DNA from: CAZJHD01 sp964545855
GTDB lineage: Bacteria; Planctomycetota; UBA1135; JACQFD01
Direction: 5' to 3'
DNA: 64,000 nucleotides
NCBI GenBank assembly: GCA_964545855.1
Contig: CAZJHD010000001.1
Span: forward strand, 218,345-282,344
Translations under genes and position numbers: made by a program
The notes under the pieces: model-generated
What the model was told of the DNA's origin: nothing
Seen by the model: only the letters and a program-made list of their open reading frames with translations
Databases searched by the model: none
In this document: piece after piece, positions 17,575 to 26,893 of the stretch
Layout of the letters: every line of letters starts with the position of its first letter
How positions within the stretch are numbered: position 1 is the first letter of the stretch

Positions 17575-19261
17575 GACCGTGCGAGGAACTCAGCCCGTAG
17601 GGCGGGAGGCTGCAAGCAGCGCCCCAGGCCCAGAGCGCCTGCGCGTGCCACGTCGTGCCGTGGAGGAGCGGATTCGGAGGGATGGGCGCGGCCGCGGCGC
17701 CGAAGCCGGCCGCGTCGCTCATGAAGTCGAGAGCGAGGATCTCCGTGGAGGCGGCGAAGTCGACGTAGAGCGGCACACCGAGTCCGAAGGGGTCCGCGCC
17801 TCCGGGGTCCGCCGCGTTCGCCACGATCCCGAGACCGAGGCTCGACGCGGGCGCGTGATCGCAGCGAAGCTCGAAGGCCCCGTTGCCGACGGCCGGCGCG
17901 CTGCCGGCGCTCAGGTGGTGGCGCTTCGTGCAGCCCGGGAGCCCGAGGCCGAAGAAGGACAGCCCTGCGGGGACGAGGGAGACGAGCGTTGCGCCGATCG
18001 CGCCCGAGGCCGCCGGCGATCCGAGGACCGCGTCGTCGAGGCCGTCGCCGTCCAGATCGCCGCCGCCGCCAACGGCCGTGCCGAGCTTCGCACCCGCCGT
18101 CGCTCCCACGAACGTGGCGAGCGTCGCGCCCGTCGATCCCGAGACGACGCGCACGCTCCCGGAATCCGCCGCCGGGCTGTCGGAGAAGGGAGCGCCGGCG
18201 GCGAGGTCGGGAACGCCGTCCACGTCGACGTCGCCGAGACCGGCCACCGACGCGCCGAGGCGGTCGCCGGCCGCCGCTCCCTCGAGCGTTCGGAGCACGG
18301 CGCCTCCCGCTCCCGAGAGCAGCACGGCGCGTCCCGCGTCGAGCGCCGCGGCGTCGTTCCCGGGGACGCCAACCAGGACGTCGGCGAGCCCGTCGCCGTC
18401 GACGTCGCCGGCTGCCGCGAGCGCGGCGCCGTAGCCGTCGTCGAGGGCGATGCCCGCGGCGGTCCAGAGCGTCGAGCCGTCGAGGCCCGAGAGGAGGCGC
18501 ATCGATCCGGGTCCGATGCCGGCGGGACCAGTGACCTCGAACCACTGCGGTGCGCCGACGGCGACGTCGGGGATGCCGTCGGCGTTCACGTCGCCGGCGC
18601 CCGAGACGGCGACGCCGAGGAAGCTCCCGTTGGTCGTCCCGGAGACGGCGAAGAGGAAGGCGCCGCTCGCTCCCGAATACACGCTCGCGTTCCCTTCACT
18701 CAGCGTGAAGAAGTAGCTCGCAGGAGCGCCGACCACGTAGTCCGGTGAGCCGTCGGCGTCGAGGTCGCCCACGTGCGCGCTCGACCAGCCGAAGTGGTGC
18801 GCGCCGAAGATCTGCCTCAGGACGGCGCCGGTGCGCCCCGAGTAGACGCGCACGTACCCATTGCTGGGGCAATCGCAGAAGTGCATCGGCGCCCCGACGA
18901 GCACGTCGGCGCAGCCGTCTCCGTCGAGGTCGCCGGCGGGGCCGACGGAGCGGCCCAGCGTGTCGCCGAAGTTCGTCCCCACGAATGTATGCAGGACCGA
19001 TCCGTTCGCGCCCGAGAGAACCTGCGCCGAGCCGGGGATCCCCGCGGTCCCGAAGAACCAGTCGCCGACGACGACGTCGACGCGGCCGTCGCCGTCGACG
19101 TCGCCTGCGATGCCGACGGCGCTCCCGAAGACCGTGGATCTGGCCGGCGCGGGAATCGTCGCGATCGTCGATTGGGCGACGAGAGGACCGGCGAGGAGGC
19201 TCGACAGCAGGCCGGAGCGGAGGATCGTCGCGACGCCGTAGGAGACCGTTCGATGGGCCAT
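17555..19261 (-). CDS. Secreted FG-GAP repeat (integrin-alpha-like) protein
   Basis: A 568-residue exported protein. The signal peptide ends near PLVAQS. About seven FG-GAP blades follow, each with a Ca-binding loop of the type GDVDGDGRVD, GDLDGDGCAD, GDLDADGSPD or GDVNADGIPD, forming a beta-propeller. The last ~130 residues (from about FFGLGLPGC) are a separate domain shared with the proteins at 19350 and 57126 (see finding). Such proteins are surface or secreted and are often numerous in planctomycetes; the ligand is unknown. The gene ends inside the end of the convergent spermidine-synthase-like gene. Confidence 0.85.
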   Translation of the reverse strand: MAHRTVSYGVATILRSGLLSSLLAGPLVAQSTIATIPAPARSTVFGSAVGIAGDVDGDGRVDVVVGDWFFGTAGIPGSAQVLSGANGSVLHTFVGTNFGDTLGRSVGPAGDLDGDGCADVLVGAPMHFCDCPSNGYVRVYSGRTGAVLRQIFGAHHFGWSSAHVGDLDADGSPDYVVGAPASYFFTLSEGNASVYSGASGAFLFAVSGTTNGSFLGVAVSGAGDVNADGIPDVAVGAPQWFEVTGPAGIGPGSMRLLSGLDGSTLWTAAGIALDDGYGAALAAAGDVDGDGLADVLVGVPGNDAAALDAGRAVLLSGAGGAVLRTLEGAAAGDRLGASVAGLGDVDVDGVPDLAAGAPFSDSPAADSGSVRVVSGSTGATLATFVGATAGAKLGTAVGGGGDLDGDGLDDAVLGSPAASGAIGATLVSLVPAGLSFFGLGLPGCTKRHHLSAGSAPAVGNGAFELRCDHAPASSLGLGIVANAADPGGADPFGLGVPLYVDFAASTEILALDFMSDAAGFGAAAAPIPPNPLLHGTTWHAQALWAWGAACSLPPYGLSSSHGLTIAIP

Positions 19262-19349
19262 GGGAGCGGCCTCGGAGGATCCGATCCTCGAAGAGTCCGG
19301 GAGAATCCGCCGGCGCGAGCGCGTCGGGCGACGCGCCCTCCGGCGCCGC

Positions 19350-22304
19350 TCATTGGACCACGATCGAGAGCCCTTGGCTTCCCGAGAGCGCGTAGGGCGG
19401 CAGCGAACAGGATCCGCCCCAGTAGAAGATCGACTGGAGGTGGAAGGTCAGTCCGACGAGCGACGGGTTCGTGATCGGCGACGCGAGGGCGCCGTAGCCG
19501 CTCGCGTCCGTCGGCAGGTCGAAGGAGTAGACCTCCGTCGAGGAGAGGAGATCGACGTGGAGCGCCACGCCGATGCCGAAGACGTCGGCGCCCGCGGGGT
19601 CGGCGACATTCGCCGCGAGGAGGAGACCGAGGGACGACGGCGGACCTTGCGTCGAGCGAAAGCCGAAGGCCGCGTTCCCGAGGGCCGGAACGCCGTGGGT
19701 CGTGAGCAGCTGCGGCCCGGCGCAGCCGTTCGTGCTCGCGCCGAAGAAGGAGACGCCCGCGGCCCGCATCGACGTGGAGCGCGCCGCGCCGGAGCTCGAG
19801 CAGACGAGGTTCGAACGCGCGGCGCCGGCCACGAGGTCGGCGAGGCCGTCTCCATCGAGATCGCCCGGACCGCAGAGCGCGGTGCCGAGCGCCTCGTTGC
19901 CCGTTCCCGCGATCGTGAGAAGCACGTTGCCGAGCTTCCCGGAGACGACGACGACGCGGCCGTTCCCGGGCACGAGGTTCTCCTGCGGCGCGCCGCCGGC
20001 GACGTCGGCATGTCCGTCCGCGTCCACGTCTCCGAGCCCCGCCACGGCCCCGCCGAGCAGGCCGAAGGAGTCGGAGCCCGCCGCGAAGCCGATCTGCGCA
20101 CCGTTCGATCCCGACAGAACGCGCACGGCGCCCGTCTCGAGCGAGCCGAAGAAGGGGGCGCCGGCGACCGCGTCGGGGACGCCGTTGCGGTCGATGTCGC
20201 CTGCCGCCGCCACCGAGGTGCCGAGCTGGTCTCCCGCAGCGGCGCCCGAGGACGTCCATTGGGTCAGCATCGAAGTCACGCTCCGCAGCAGATACACGCG
20301 CCCCCGATCGTTCCCGGCCGAGTCGTAGAGCGGAGCGCCGACGATCACCTCGGGCCTGCCGTCGCCGGAGACATCCGCACCGAGCCCCGCGACCGCGTGG
20401 CCGAAGCGCTCCCCGGCGGCTCCGCCCTGCACCGAGCCCACGAGGAGGCCGCTCGCGCCCGAGAACGTGAGGAGAGTGCCGTTCGTCGAGGCGGGAGCAC
20501 CGACGGCCACGTCGGGCCGCGCGTCGAGCGTCACGTCGCCGATACCCGCGACGGAGTAGCCGGCCTCCATTCCATTCGAAGTGCCCGCGAGCGTGAAGAG
20601 CGCCCCGCCCGTCGCGCCGGAGTAGATCCGTGCGAGGCCCGGCGCGAGGGACGACGACGCGCGCTGGGGCGCGCCGGCGGCGTAGTCGGGCACTCCATCG
20701 AGATCGAGGTCGGCTACGCCCGCCACGGACCAACCCAGCTCCTCGCCCGATCCCGATCCGTAGTGGAGGCGCACGCTCGCGCCCGTGGCTCCCGACACGA
20801 GACGCACCATGCCCGTGCCGTGGGTGACCGAAGGGAAGGGGAAGGACACGACGCGCGAGGCCGCGGGGCCTCCGGCGATCCAGTCACCGGCGCCGTCCCC
20901 GTCGATGTCGCCGACGGAAGCGAGAGAACGACCGAGATGGTCTCCGCGCGCGGGGCCGTCCGCCGACCGCACGAGGCTCCCCGTGAGGAGGGCGCGGATC
21001 TGGACGTTCCCCGAGTCGTTCGCGGGGAGGTCGACATCGGGCGCCCCGATCAGCAGGTCCTTCGCGAGGTCGCCGTTCCAGTCTCCGACGTACGAGATCG
21101 ACTCCCCGAATCGACCGCCCGTGACGGTTCCGCTCAGCGTCGAGAGAAGCGCCCCGTTCGAGCCATCGAGGACCCAGACCTGACCGACGGTCGCGCCCGC
21201 ATTCGCGGCGCCGGGCGCGCCGACGGCGAGCTCGGTGACGACCGACTGGGCGATGTTCCCGACGCTCGCGAGAGACGCTCCGAGCTCGGAGCCGGTCGCG
21301 AGACCCTGCGCGGTGTAGAGGAGCGGGCCGATCCCCGAGAGCGCCGTGATCTTCCCTCGGCTCGACGAGAAGCTCGGGGAGCCCACGACGTAGCTGAAGT
21401 AGACGGTCGCGTCGAGCGGCGTCGTCTCGAGCACGGCGGCGCCGAAGCGTTCTCCGCTCGAAGGCCCGTGCCACGTGTCGCTGAGCGAGAGAATCGGACT
21501 CGGAGATGTCGCCGTGCCGAGATACCGGTCGACGCGACCCGCATTGGCGCCCGCGGCCCCGTCGTAGTCGGGCGATCCGACGGCAAGGCGCGCCGTCAGG
21601 CTGGCGTCGAAGAGCACGGTGCACCCGCCGCTCACGGACCAGCCGAAGTGCTGCGATGCTTGGGTGCCTGCGAGAATCGTCGGGAAGAGGGAGAGCGCTC
21701 CCGCAGCGGTGAGGACGTACACGCGGCCTCCGTCGACGGCGAGCGTGTCCGCGTAGGGAGCGCCGACGGCGATCAGGTAGGGAGTGGTGCCGATCGGGAG
21801 ATTCGCCAGCGACCATCCGAGGCGGTCGCCGGCGACGGAGCCTCCCACGATGTTCGTGAAGCCTCCCGAGACCGGATCGACGAAGTAGACCCGGCCCGAG
21901 TCGGCGCCGTTCGCATCCGCGAAGGGAGCCGAGACGACGAGTGCGCCCGGAGACGTCGCGATCATCGCGTGCCCCAGCCGATCCCCCGGAGCCTGGCCGT
22001 AGATCGCCTTGAGCGGGATCTCCGCCCCCGTCGTCCCCGAGAAGAAGCGAACGGCGCCCGCGTCGACGCCCGCCGTGTCGTCGAAGGGGGCGCCGGCGGC
22101 GAAGTCGGGCTGGCCGTCTCCATTCACGTCGGCGCAGGCGATCACGCTGGCCCCGAGCCGACCCCCGAGGCCGGAGCCGAGGACGGAGTGGAGGGGCTGC
22201 TGGGCGGCGGCGAGCCCGGGTGGGCCGAGGACTGCCGCGGCGGCAGCCGCCGCCCGGAAGGAGATGCGCGCGGTGCGGGGGAGGCGAGCGAGGATGCGGG
22301 CCAT
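19350..22304 (-). CDS. Large secreted FG-GAP repeat protein
   Basis: A 984-residue exported protein: signal peptide ARISFRAAAAAAAVLGPPGLAAA, then a long series of FG-GAP repeats (such as CADVNGDGQPDFAAGAPF, GDIDGDGAGDWIAG, GDIDRNGVPDAVAG, GDLDGDGLADLVAG) with Asp-rich Ca-binding loops. Some early repeats have lost the loop acids. The ~130-residue C terminus from FFGASTNGC is the domain also found at 17555 and 57126. An 88-bp gap separates it from the FG-GAP gene at 17555, which is on the same strand downstream; the two look like paralogs. An upstream ATG at 22340 would add 12 residues and place the start inside the divergent sulfatase gene. Confidence 0.85.
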   Translation of the reverse strand: MARILARLPRTARISFRAAAAAAAVLGPPGLAAAQQPLHSVLGSGLGGRLGASVIACADVNGDGQPDFAAGAPFDDTAGVDAGAVRFFSGTTGAEIPLKAIYGQAPGDRLGHAMIATSPGALVVSAPFADANGADSGRVYFVDPVSGGFTNIVGGSVAGDRLGWSLANLPIGTTPYLIAVGAPYADTLAVDGGRVYVLTAAGALSLFPTILAGTQASQHFGWSVSGGCTVLFDASLTARLAVGSPDYDGAAGANAGRVDRYLGTATSPSPILSLSDTWHGPSSGERFGAAVLETTPLDATVYFSYVVGSPSFSSSRGKITALSGIGPLLYTAQGLATGSELGASLASVGNIAQSVVTELAVGAPGAANAGATVGQVWVLDGSNGALLSTLSGTVTGGRFGESISYVGDWNGDLAKDLLIGAPDVDLPANDSGNVQIRALLTGSLVRSADGPARGDHLGRSLASVGDIDGDGAGDWIAGGPAASRVVSFPFPSVTHGTGMVRLVSGATGASVRLHYGSGSGEELGWSVAGVADLDLDGVPDYAAGAPQRASSSLAPGLARIYSGATGGALFTLAGTSNGMEAGYSVAGIGDVTLDARPDVAVGAPASTNGTLLTFSGASGLLVGSVQGGAAGERFGHAVAGLGADVSGDGRPEVIVGAPLYDSAGNDRGRVYLLRSVTSMLTQWTSSGAAAGDQLGTSVAAAGDIDRNGVPDAVAGAPFFGSLETGAVRVLSGSNGAQIGFAAGSDSFGLLGGAVAGLGDVDADGHADVAGGAPQENLVPGNGRVVVVSGKLGNVLLTIAGTGNEALGTALCGPGDLDGDGLADLVAGAARSNLVCSSSGAARSTSMRAAGVSFFGASTNGCAGPQLLTTHGVPALGNAAFGFRSTQGPPSSLGLLLAANVADPAGADVFGIGVALHVDLLSSTEVYSFDLPTDASGYGALASPITNPSLVGLTFHLQSIFYWGGSCSLPPYALSGSQGLSIVVQ

Positions 22305-24207
22305 GCATCGAACACCCCCGGACGGGCGTCGGCGTTTCATGGCTGGGTGGCAGGCCGCCTGCCTCGTTGCGCCCCTGGGAATCCTGGCGGCGAACTCGTC
22401 CCAAGGCGTTCCCCCCGACCGCCCGAACATCCTCTGGCTCACGAGCGAGGACAACAGCCCGAACCTCGGCTGCTACGGGGATCCGCGCGCGCGGACGCCC
22501 TGGCTCGACGCGCTCGCGCGCGAGGGAGTGCGCTTCCGGAACGCCTTCTCGCCCTCGCCCGTCTGCTCGCCGGCGCGCTCGACGCTGATCACGGGGATGA
22601 ACGCCACCACGCTCGGCATCCACGACCACCGGAGCCGCGTGCGGCTCCCGGAGTCGGTGGTGTTCCTGAACGGGCTCCTCCGGGAGGCTGGCTACTACTG
22701 CACGAACAACGCGAAGACCGACTACAACGGCGCCGGCTTCGCGAAGGACGGCAGCGGCGACGCCGAGAGGCTCTGGCACGAGAACGGCGAGTCGGCGCAC
22801 TACCGGCATCGCCCGAAGGGGGTGCCCTTCTTCGCGGTCTTCAACACGCTCCTCACGCACGAGGGCGAGGCTTCCGACGGGCAGTACCTCGGCCGGAAGG
22901 CCGTGAACCCTCCGGAGCGGATCGTGCCTCCGGAGAGCGTGCTGCTCCCCCCCTACCACCCGGACACGCCGGCGATCCGGGAGAACTGGTCGCGCTACTT
23001 CGACAACGTCTGGCTCATGGACCGGTGGGTCGGCGAGACGCTGGCGGAGCTCGAGGCGTCCGGCGAGGCCGGGAACACGATCGTCTTCTACTTCAGCGAC
23101 CACGGCGGCGCGCTCGCGGGCGGGAAGCGCAGCACGAACGACGCGGGCACGCGCGTGCCGCTCGTCGTGCGCTTCCCCGAGAAGTGGCGGCATCTGGCGC
23201 CGGCGAAGCCGGGAGCGTGGGTCGACGGCCTGGTGACCTTCGTCGACGTCGCCGCCACGACCGCGAGCCTCGCCGGGATCGAGGTGCCGCGCGTCTGGGA
23301 AGGGACGCCCTTCGCCGGGCCGAGGGCCGGCGCGCGCGGCCACGTGGTGCTGTTCCGCGGGCGCATGGACGAGCGATCCGACACCGTGCGCGCGATCCGC
23401 ACGCGCGAGCACCTCTACGTGAAGAACTTCTCGCCCCATCGGCCCATGGGGCAGCCCTACGCCTATCCCTTCCGCGTGCTCGCGAGCATGCGCTCCTGGC
23501 ACGAGGTCTTCCGGAAGGGGCTCTGCGACGAGGTGCAGGCGCGCTACTGGCTGCCGAAGGACCCGGAGGAGCTCTACGTCGTCGTCGAGGATCCCTTCCA
23601 GACGAGGAACCGGATGGGCGATCCCGATCTCGCCGAGGTGGCGGCGCGACTGCGGGCCCTCCTGAAGCGCGAGCTGATCGCGTCGCGGGATCCGGGGCTC
23701 GTGCCCGAGGGAATGCGCGCGCGTCTCGCCGAGGGGACGACGATCCACGAGGTGGTTCGCGGCGCCGGGTACTCGCCGGAGCGGGTCGCCGAGGCGGCCT
23801 TCGTCGGGAGCGCGCGCGATGCGTCGAGGCTCGACGAGCTCCGGGCGCTCTGCGCCTCCGACGACGGAGTCCTGCGCTCCTGGGGCGCCACGGGCGCCCT
23901 CGTGCTCGGCGAGTCCGCGGCGCCGATGAAGGAAGCTCTCCTGCGCCTCCTCGGCGATCCCGTCCTCGACGTGCGTGTCGTCGCCGCCGAGGCCCTCGGC
24001 CATCTCGGCGAGGCGGAGCGCGCCGCGGCGGTGCTCGCCGAGGTCGCCGAGTCGGGGAACGAGTTCGAGTCGCTCGCCGCCCTCGGCGCGCTGGACGCGC
24101 TCGGCCGCACGGGGATCCTGCCGAGAGCGCGGGTGGAGGCGCTCTTCCCGAAGGTGCTGCGCGGCGATGGGCGTCTCGTCGCCGAGGCGTTCGAGCGAGT
24201 TCCGTAG
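22303..24207 (+). CDS. Exported type I sulfatase with C-terminal HEAT-like repeats
   Basis: A 634-residue protein (599 or so if the ATG at 22339 is used). A signal peptide is followed by the sulfatase/alkaline-phosphatase fold: metal site around NILWLTSEDNSP, and CSPAR at Cys88-Arg92, the CxPxR motif whose Cys is converted to formylglycine. FSDHGG and later blocks are also present. The N-terminal fold resembles the heparan N-sulfatase group (SGSH-like, 'NILWLTSED'). The last ~130 residues (VLRSWGATGALVLG, DVRVVAAEALG) are HEAT-like repeats. Substrate is probably a sulfated polysaccharide, as for many planctomycete sulfatases. Maturation needs an FGE enzyme; none that looks catalytic is in the window. 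Confidence 0.87.
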   Translation: MHRTPPDGRRRFMAGWQAACLVAPLGILAANSSQGVPPDRPNILWLTSEDNSPNLGCYGDPRARTPWLDALAREGVRFRNAFSPSPVCSPARSTLITGMNATTLGIHDHRSRVRLPESVVFLNGLLREAGYYCTNNAKTDYNGAGFAKDGSGDAERLWHENGESAHYRHRPKGVPFFAVFNTLLTHEGEASDGQYLGRKAVNPPERIVPPESVLLPPYHPDTPAIRENWSRYFDNVWLMDRWVGETLAELEASGEAGNTIVFYFSDHGGALAGGKRSTNDAGTRVPLVVRFPEKWRHLAPAKPGAWVDGLVTFVDVAATTASLAGIEVPRVWEGTPFAGPRAGARGHVVLFRGRMDERSDTVRAIRTREHLYVKNFSPHRPMGQPYAYPFRVLASMRSWHEVFRKGLCDEVQARYWLPKDPEELYVVVEDPFQTRNRMGDPDLAEVAARLRALLKRELIASRDPGLVPEGMRARLAEGTTIHEVVRGAGYSPERVAEAAFVGSARDASRLDELRALCASDDGVLRSWGATGALVLGESAAPMKEALLRLLGDPVLDVRVVAAEALGHLGEAERAAAVLAEVAESGNEFESLAALGALDALGRTGILPRARVEALFPKVLRGDGRLVAEAFERVP

Positions 24208-24352
24208 GAGACCGCGCCGCGGGAGCCGAGGGGAGCGCTTCGGGGACGCCGCGGCGCCGAGGATCGCGCGCGGGCCGCTACCATCGTCGCCCCTCGAATT
24301 CCTTCGGCTCGCCGGATCCGCTCGCCACTCTCACGACCTCGAAGCTCCGATC

Positions 24353-25654
24353 ATGTCCAAGACGCCCGCCACCGAGGGCCCGAAAGCTCACGCCCAGCTC
24401 CGCATCGGCGACAAGACCTACGAGCTTCCGATCCTCGAAGGAACGGAGAACGAGCGCGCCATCGACATCCGCACGCTTCGAAAGGAGACCGGCCTGATCA
24501 CCTTCGACCCGGGCTACGGGAACACCGGCTCCTGCAAGAGCGCGATCACGTTCATCGACGGCGAGAAGGGAGTGCTCCGCTACCGGGGGTATGCGATCGA
24601 GGATCTCGCGAAGAAGAGCACGTTCCTCGACGTGGCCTGGCTGTTGATCCACGGGGAGCTGCCGAGATCCGAGGAGCGGCTATCCTTCGAGGAGCGCATC
24701 ACGACGCACACGATGCTGCACGAGGACTTCCGTCGCTTCTTCAGCGCGCTGCCGAAGGACGCGCACCCGATGGCGACGATGGTGGCGGCCGTGGGCGCGC
24801 TCGCGACCTTCTATCAGGCGCCGGAGTCCGACGCGGGGATCGACGAGGGCGTGGTCCGCTTGCTGGCCAAGATGCCGACGCTCGCGGCCTGCGCCTACAA
24901 GCACTCCCTCGGCCAGCCGTTCATGTATCCGGTCAACCGGCTCGACTACACGAGCAACTTCCTCCACATGATGTATGCGACGCCGTGCGCGGAGTACGCC
25001 GTCGATCCCGTCGTCGCCAAGGTCCTCGATCTGCTCCTGATCCTCCACGCCGATCACGAGCAGAACTGCTCCGCGAGCACGGTGCGCATCGTGGGGAGCT
25101 CGCACGCTCACCTCTTCGCGAGCATCTCGGCGGGGATCAGCGCCCTCTGGGGGGAGCTCCACGGCGGGGCCAACCAGAAGGTCATCGAGATGCTCCAGCA
25201 CATCGCGACGAACGACGGCTCCGCGAAGCGATTCCTGGAGAGGGCCAAGGACAAGAACGACACCACGCGGCTGATGGGTTTCGGACACCGCGTCTACAAG
25301 AGCTACGACCCGCGGGCGAGCATCCTCCGCGAGGCCTGCGCCGAAGTGGTGAAGAGCAAGGGCGCGTCCGGTCAGCTGCTCGACATCGCCATGGGGCTCG
25401 AGGAGATCACGCTCTCGGACGAGTACTTCGTCAGCCGCAAGCTCTACCCGAACGTCGACTTCTACTCGGGGATCATCTACCAGGCGATCGGCATCCCCGT
25501 GAACATGTTCACGGTGATGTTCGCGCTCGGACGGCTGCCCGGCTGGATCGCGCAGTGGATCGAGATGCGCCGCGACCCGGACTTCCGCATCGGACGGCCG
25601 CGCCAGGTGTACGTGGGCTCGACCCGGCGGAAGATCGCGCGACCCGATCGCTGA
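24353..25654 (+). CDS. gltA: Citrate synthase (type II)
   Basis: This 433-residue enzyme condenses oxaloacetate and acetyl-CoA to citrate, the entry step of the TCA cycle. The catalytic triad is in place: His270 in GELHGGAN, His312 in GFGHRVYK and Asp369 in NVDFYSG, with the His-to-Asp spacing of 57 found in E. coli GltA. The N-terminal ~60-residue extension with KETGLITFDPG is the beta-rich domain of the hexameric, NADH-responsive type II enzymes. The ATG at 24353 fits the family's N-terminal length; the open frame upstream is Arg/Ser-rich noise. It is followed by a hairpin and a CT tract. Confidence 0.97.
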   Translation: MSKTPATEGPKAHAQLRIGDKTYELPILEGTENERAIDIRTLRKETGLITFDPGYGNTGSCKSAITFIDGEKGVLRYRGYAIEDLAKKSTFLDVAWLLIHGELPRSEERLSFEERITTHTMLHEDFRRFFSALPKDAHPMATMVAAVGALATFYQAPESDAGIDEGVVRLLAKMPTLAACAYKHSLGQPFMYPVNRLDYTSNFLHMMYATPCAEYAVDPVVAKVLDLLLILHADHEQNCSASTVRIVGSSHAHLFASISAGISALWGELHGGANQKVIEMLQHIATNDGSAKRFLERAKDKNDTTRLMGFGHRVYKSYDPRASILREACAEVVKSKGASGQLLDIAMGLEEITLSDEYFVSRKLYPNVDFYSGIIYQAIGIPVNMFTVMFALGRLPGWIAQWIEMRRDPDFRIGRPRQVYVGSTRRKIARPDR

Positions 25655-25670
25655 GGCGCGGGTTGCGAAC

Positions 25671-25689
25671 CTTCGGCCTCGATCCGAAG
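25671..25689 (+). terminator. Candidate terminator hairpin after gltA
   Basis: CTTCGG and CCGAAG form a perfect 6-bp stem with a 7-base loop, 17 bases after the gltA stop. It is followed by a pyrimidine (CT) tract instead of a pure T run, so intrinsic termination would be weak; it may act as an RNA 3' end. Confidence 0.4.
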
Positions 25690-25692
25690 CGT

Positions 25693-25747
<55 letters not shown>

Positions 25748-25769
25748 TCCTCCCGTTCCCGTCGGAAGC

Positions 25770-25845
25770 TGGAGCGGGCGATCGGGATCGAACCGACGAC
25801 ATTCAGCTTGGGAAGCTGACACTCTACCAACTGAGTTACGCCCGC
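25770..25845 (-). tRNA. tRNA-Gly (anticodon CCC), CCA encoded
   Basis: The 76-base minus-strand sequence folds as a complete cloverleaf. The acceptor stem is GCGGGCG with CGCCCGC, the anticodon stem TCAGC/GCTGA encloses loop TTCCCAA giving anticodon CCC, and the T-arm loop has GTTCGAT. The 3' CCA is in the DNA. It closely resembles E. coli glyU. It reads GGG codons. It lies 41 bp downstream of the RluA-type gene on the same strand. Confidence 0.95.
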
Positions 25846-25886
25846 TCGGTCGGTCGCGCGCGAGGGTACCGGGGGTCGGGAGGCTG

Positions 25887-26810
25887 TCAACGATCCGCGC
25901 GCGCGCGCGGGGCGCGACGGAAGTGGGCGACGGCCCGCGCGAGATCGGCCGGCGCGAATGCTTCGCACTCGACCTGCTCGCCGCTCGACGGATGCGCGAA
26001 GGCGAGGCGCGCCGCGTGGAGCATGGGGCGCGCGACGCCGAGGGTCGCGCGCGCCCACTCGTTGCGCGCGGCGTCGCCGTAGCGCGGGTCGCCGAGGAGG
26101 GGATGTCCGAGGTGCAGCAGGTGCGCGCGAATCTGGTGCGTGCGTCCCGTCTCGAGACGGAGCTCCACGAGCGACGCGTCGGCGTAGCGCGCGACGACGC
26201 GGACGTGCGTCCGCGCCGGCTGGCCCTCCGCCGCGTCGGGCACGACCTTCGGCTTCGCGCCCATGGGCTCGTCGAGGACGCGGAGGGGAACGTCGATCGT
26301 CGTGTCGCGATCGACGACGCCGAGGACGAGACCCGTGTAGGTGCGCTCGATCGAATCGAGGTCCGACGCGAGCCCCCGCAGCGCCGCGGCGGACCTGCCG
26401 ACGAGGAGGAGACCCGAGGTGCCGCGGTCGAGGCGGTGCGCGAGACCGGCGCCGGGGCATGCCTCCGCGAGGCGCGCCGCGACGGAATCGTCGACGAGCG
26501 GCCCTCCGTGGACGGCGAGGCCGGCGGGCTTCTCGAGGACGAGGAGCGCGTCGTCCTCGTTCACGACCCGCAGTCCCAGCGCGATGGAGCGCTCGACCGC
26601 CGACGGGTCGAGGGCGAGCGTGTCGCCGGCCCGCAGCGCTTCGCGCGGCGACGCGAGGGCGACGGGAGCCTCCCCGTCGCGCGCGCGCCCCACGGCTCCG
26701 CACTCGACGAGCTTGCGCGCCGTGCGTCGCGAGAGGCCCGGCCAGAGCGCGTGCACGGCGGCGTCGGCGCGGGCTCGGTCGAGGGCGTCGGGGAGGGAGA
26801 GGAGTTCCAC
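25887..26810 (-). CDS. RluA-family 23S/tRNA pseudouridine synthase
   Basis: A 307-residue enzyme that isomerises uridine to pseudouridine in rRNA or tRNA. The N-terminal ~75 residues look like an S4 RNA-binding domain (SRRTARKLVECGAV). The catalytic motif HRLDRGTSGL holds Asp128, the nucleophile-type aspartate of the RluA group. GRTHQIRAHL and HPLLGDPRYG are the other conserved blocks. The exact target (RluA, RluC or RluD type) cannot be assigned. The gene is divergent from the unknown gene at 26894 (83 bp apart) and upstream of tRNA-Gly on the same strand. Confidence 0.92.
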   Translation of the reverse strand: MELLSLPDALDRARADAAVHALWPGLSRRTARKLVECGAVGRARDGEAPVALASPREALRAGDTLALDPSAVERSIALGLRVVNEDDALLVLEKPAGLAVHGGPLVDDSVAARLAEACPGAGLAHRLDRGTSGLLLVGRSAAALRGLASDLDSIERTYTGLVLGVVDRDTTIDVPLRVLDEPMGAKPKVVPDAAEGQPARTHVRVVARYADASLVELRLETGRTHQIRAHLLHLGHPLLGDPRYGDAARNEWARATLGVARPMLHAARLAFAHPSSGEQVECEAFAPADLARAVAHFRRAPRARADR

Positions 26811-26893
26811 GGGGAGGCGCGCGGCGCGGAGCGATCGCCGCGCGGGACGACGCGACGAGAGCGCTCGCCGCCATTCTCGTATCCTCGCGCGCG

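Noticed and set aside
17555..22304. Regular repeated DNA that might be a CRISPR array or tandem repeat
   Set aside because: The periodicity is protein-level FG-GAP repeats with diverged DNA; there are no identical repeats with spacers.
19260..24497. A 1745-codon open frame on plus across the FG-GAP genes
   Set aside because: It is the reverse of strongly coding minus-strand FG-GAP genes and is Arg/Glu-rich without any domain; GC-rich genes have long open antisense frames.
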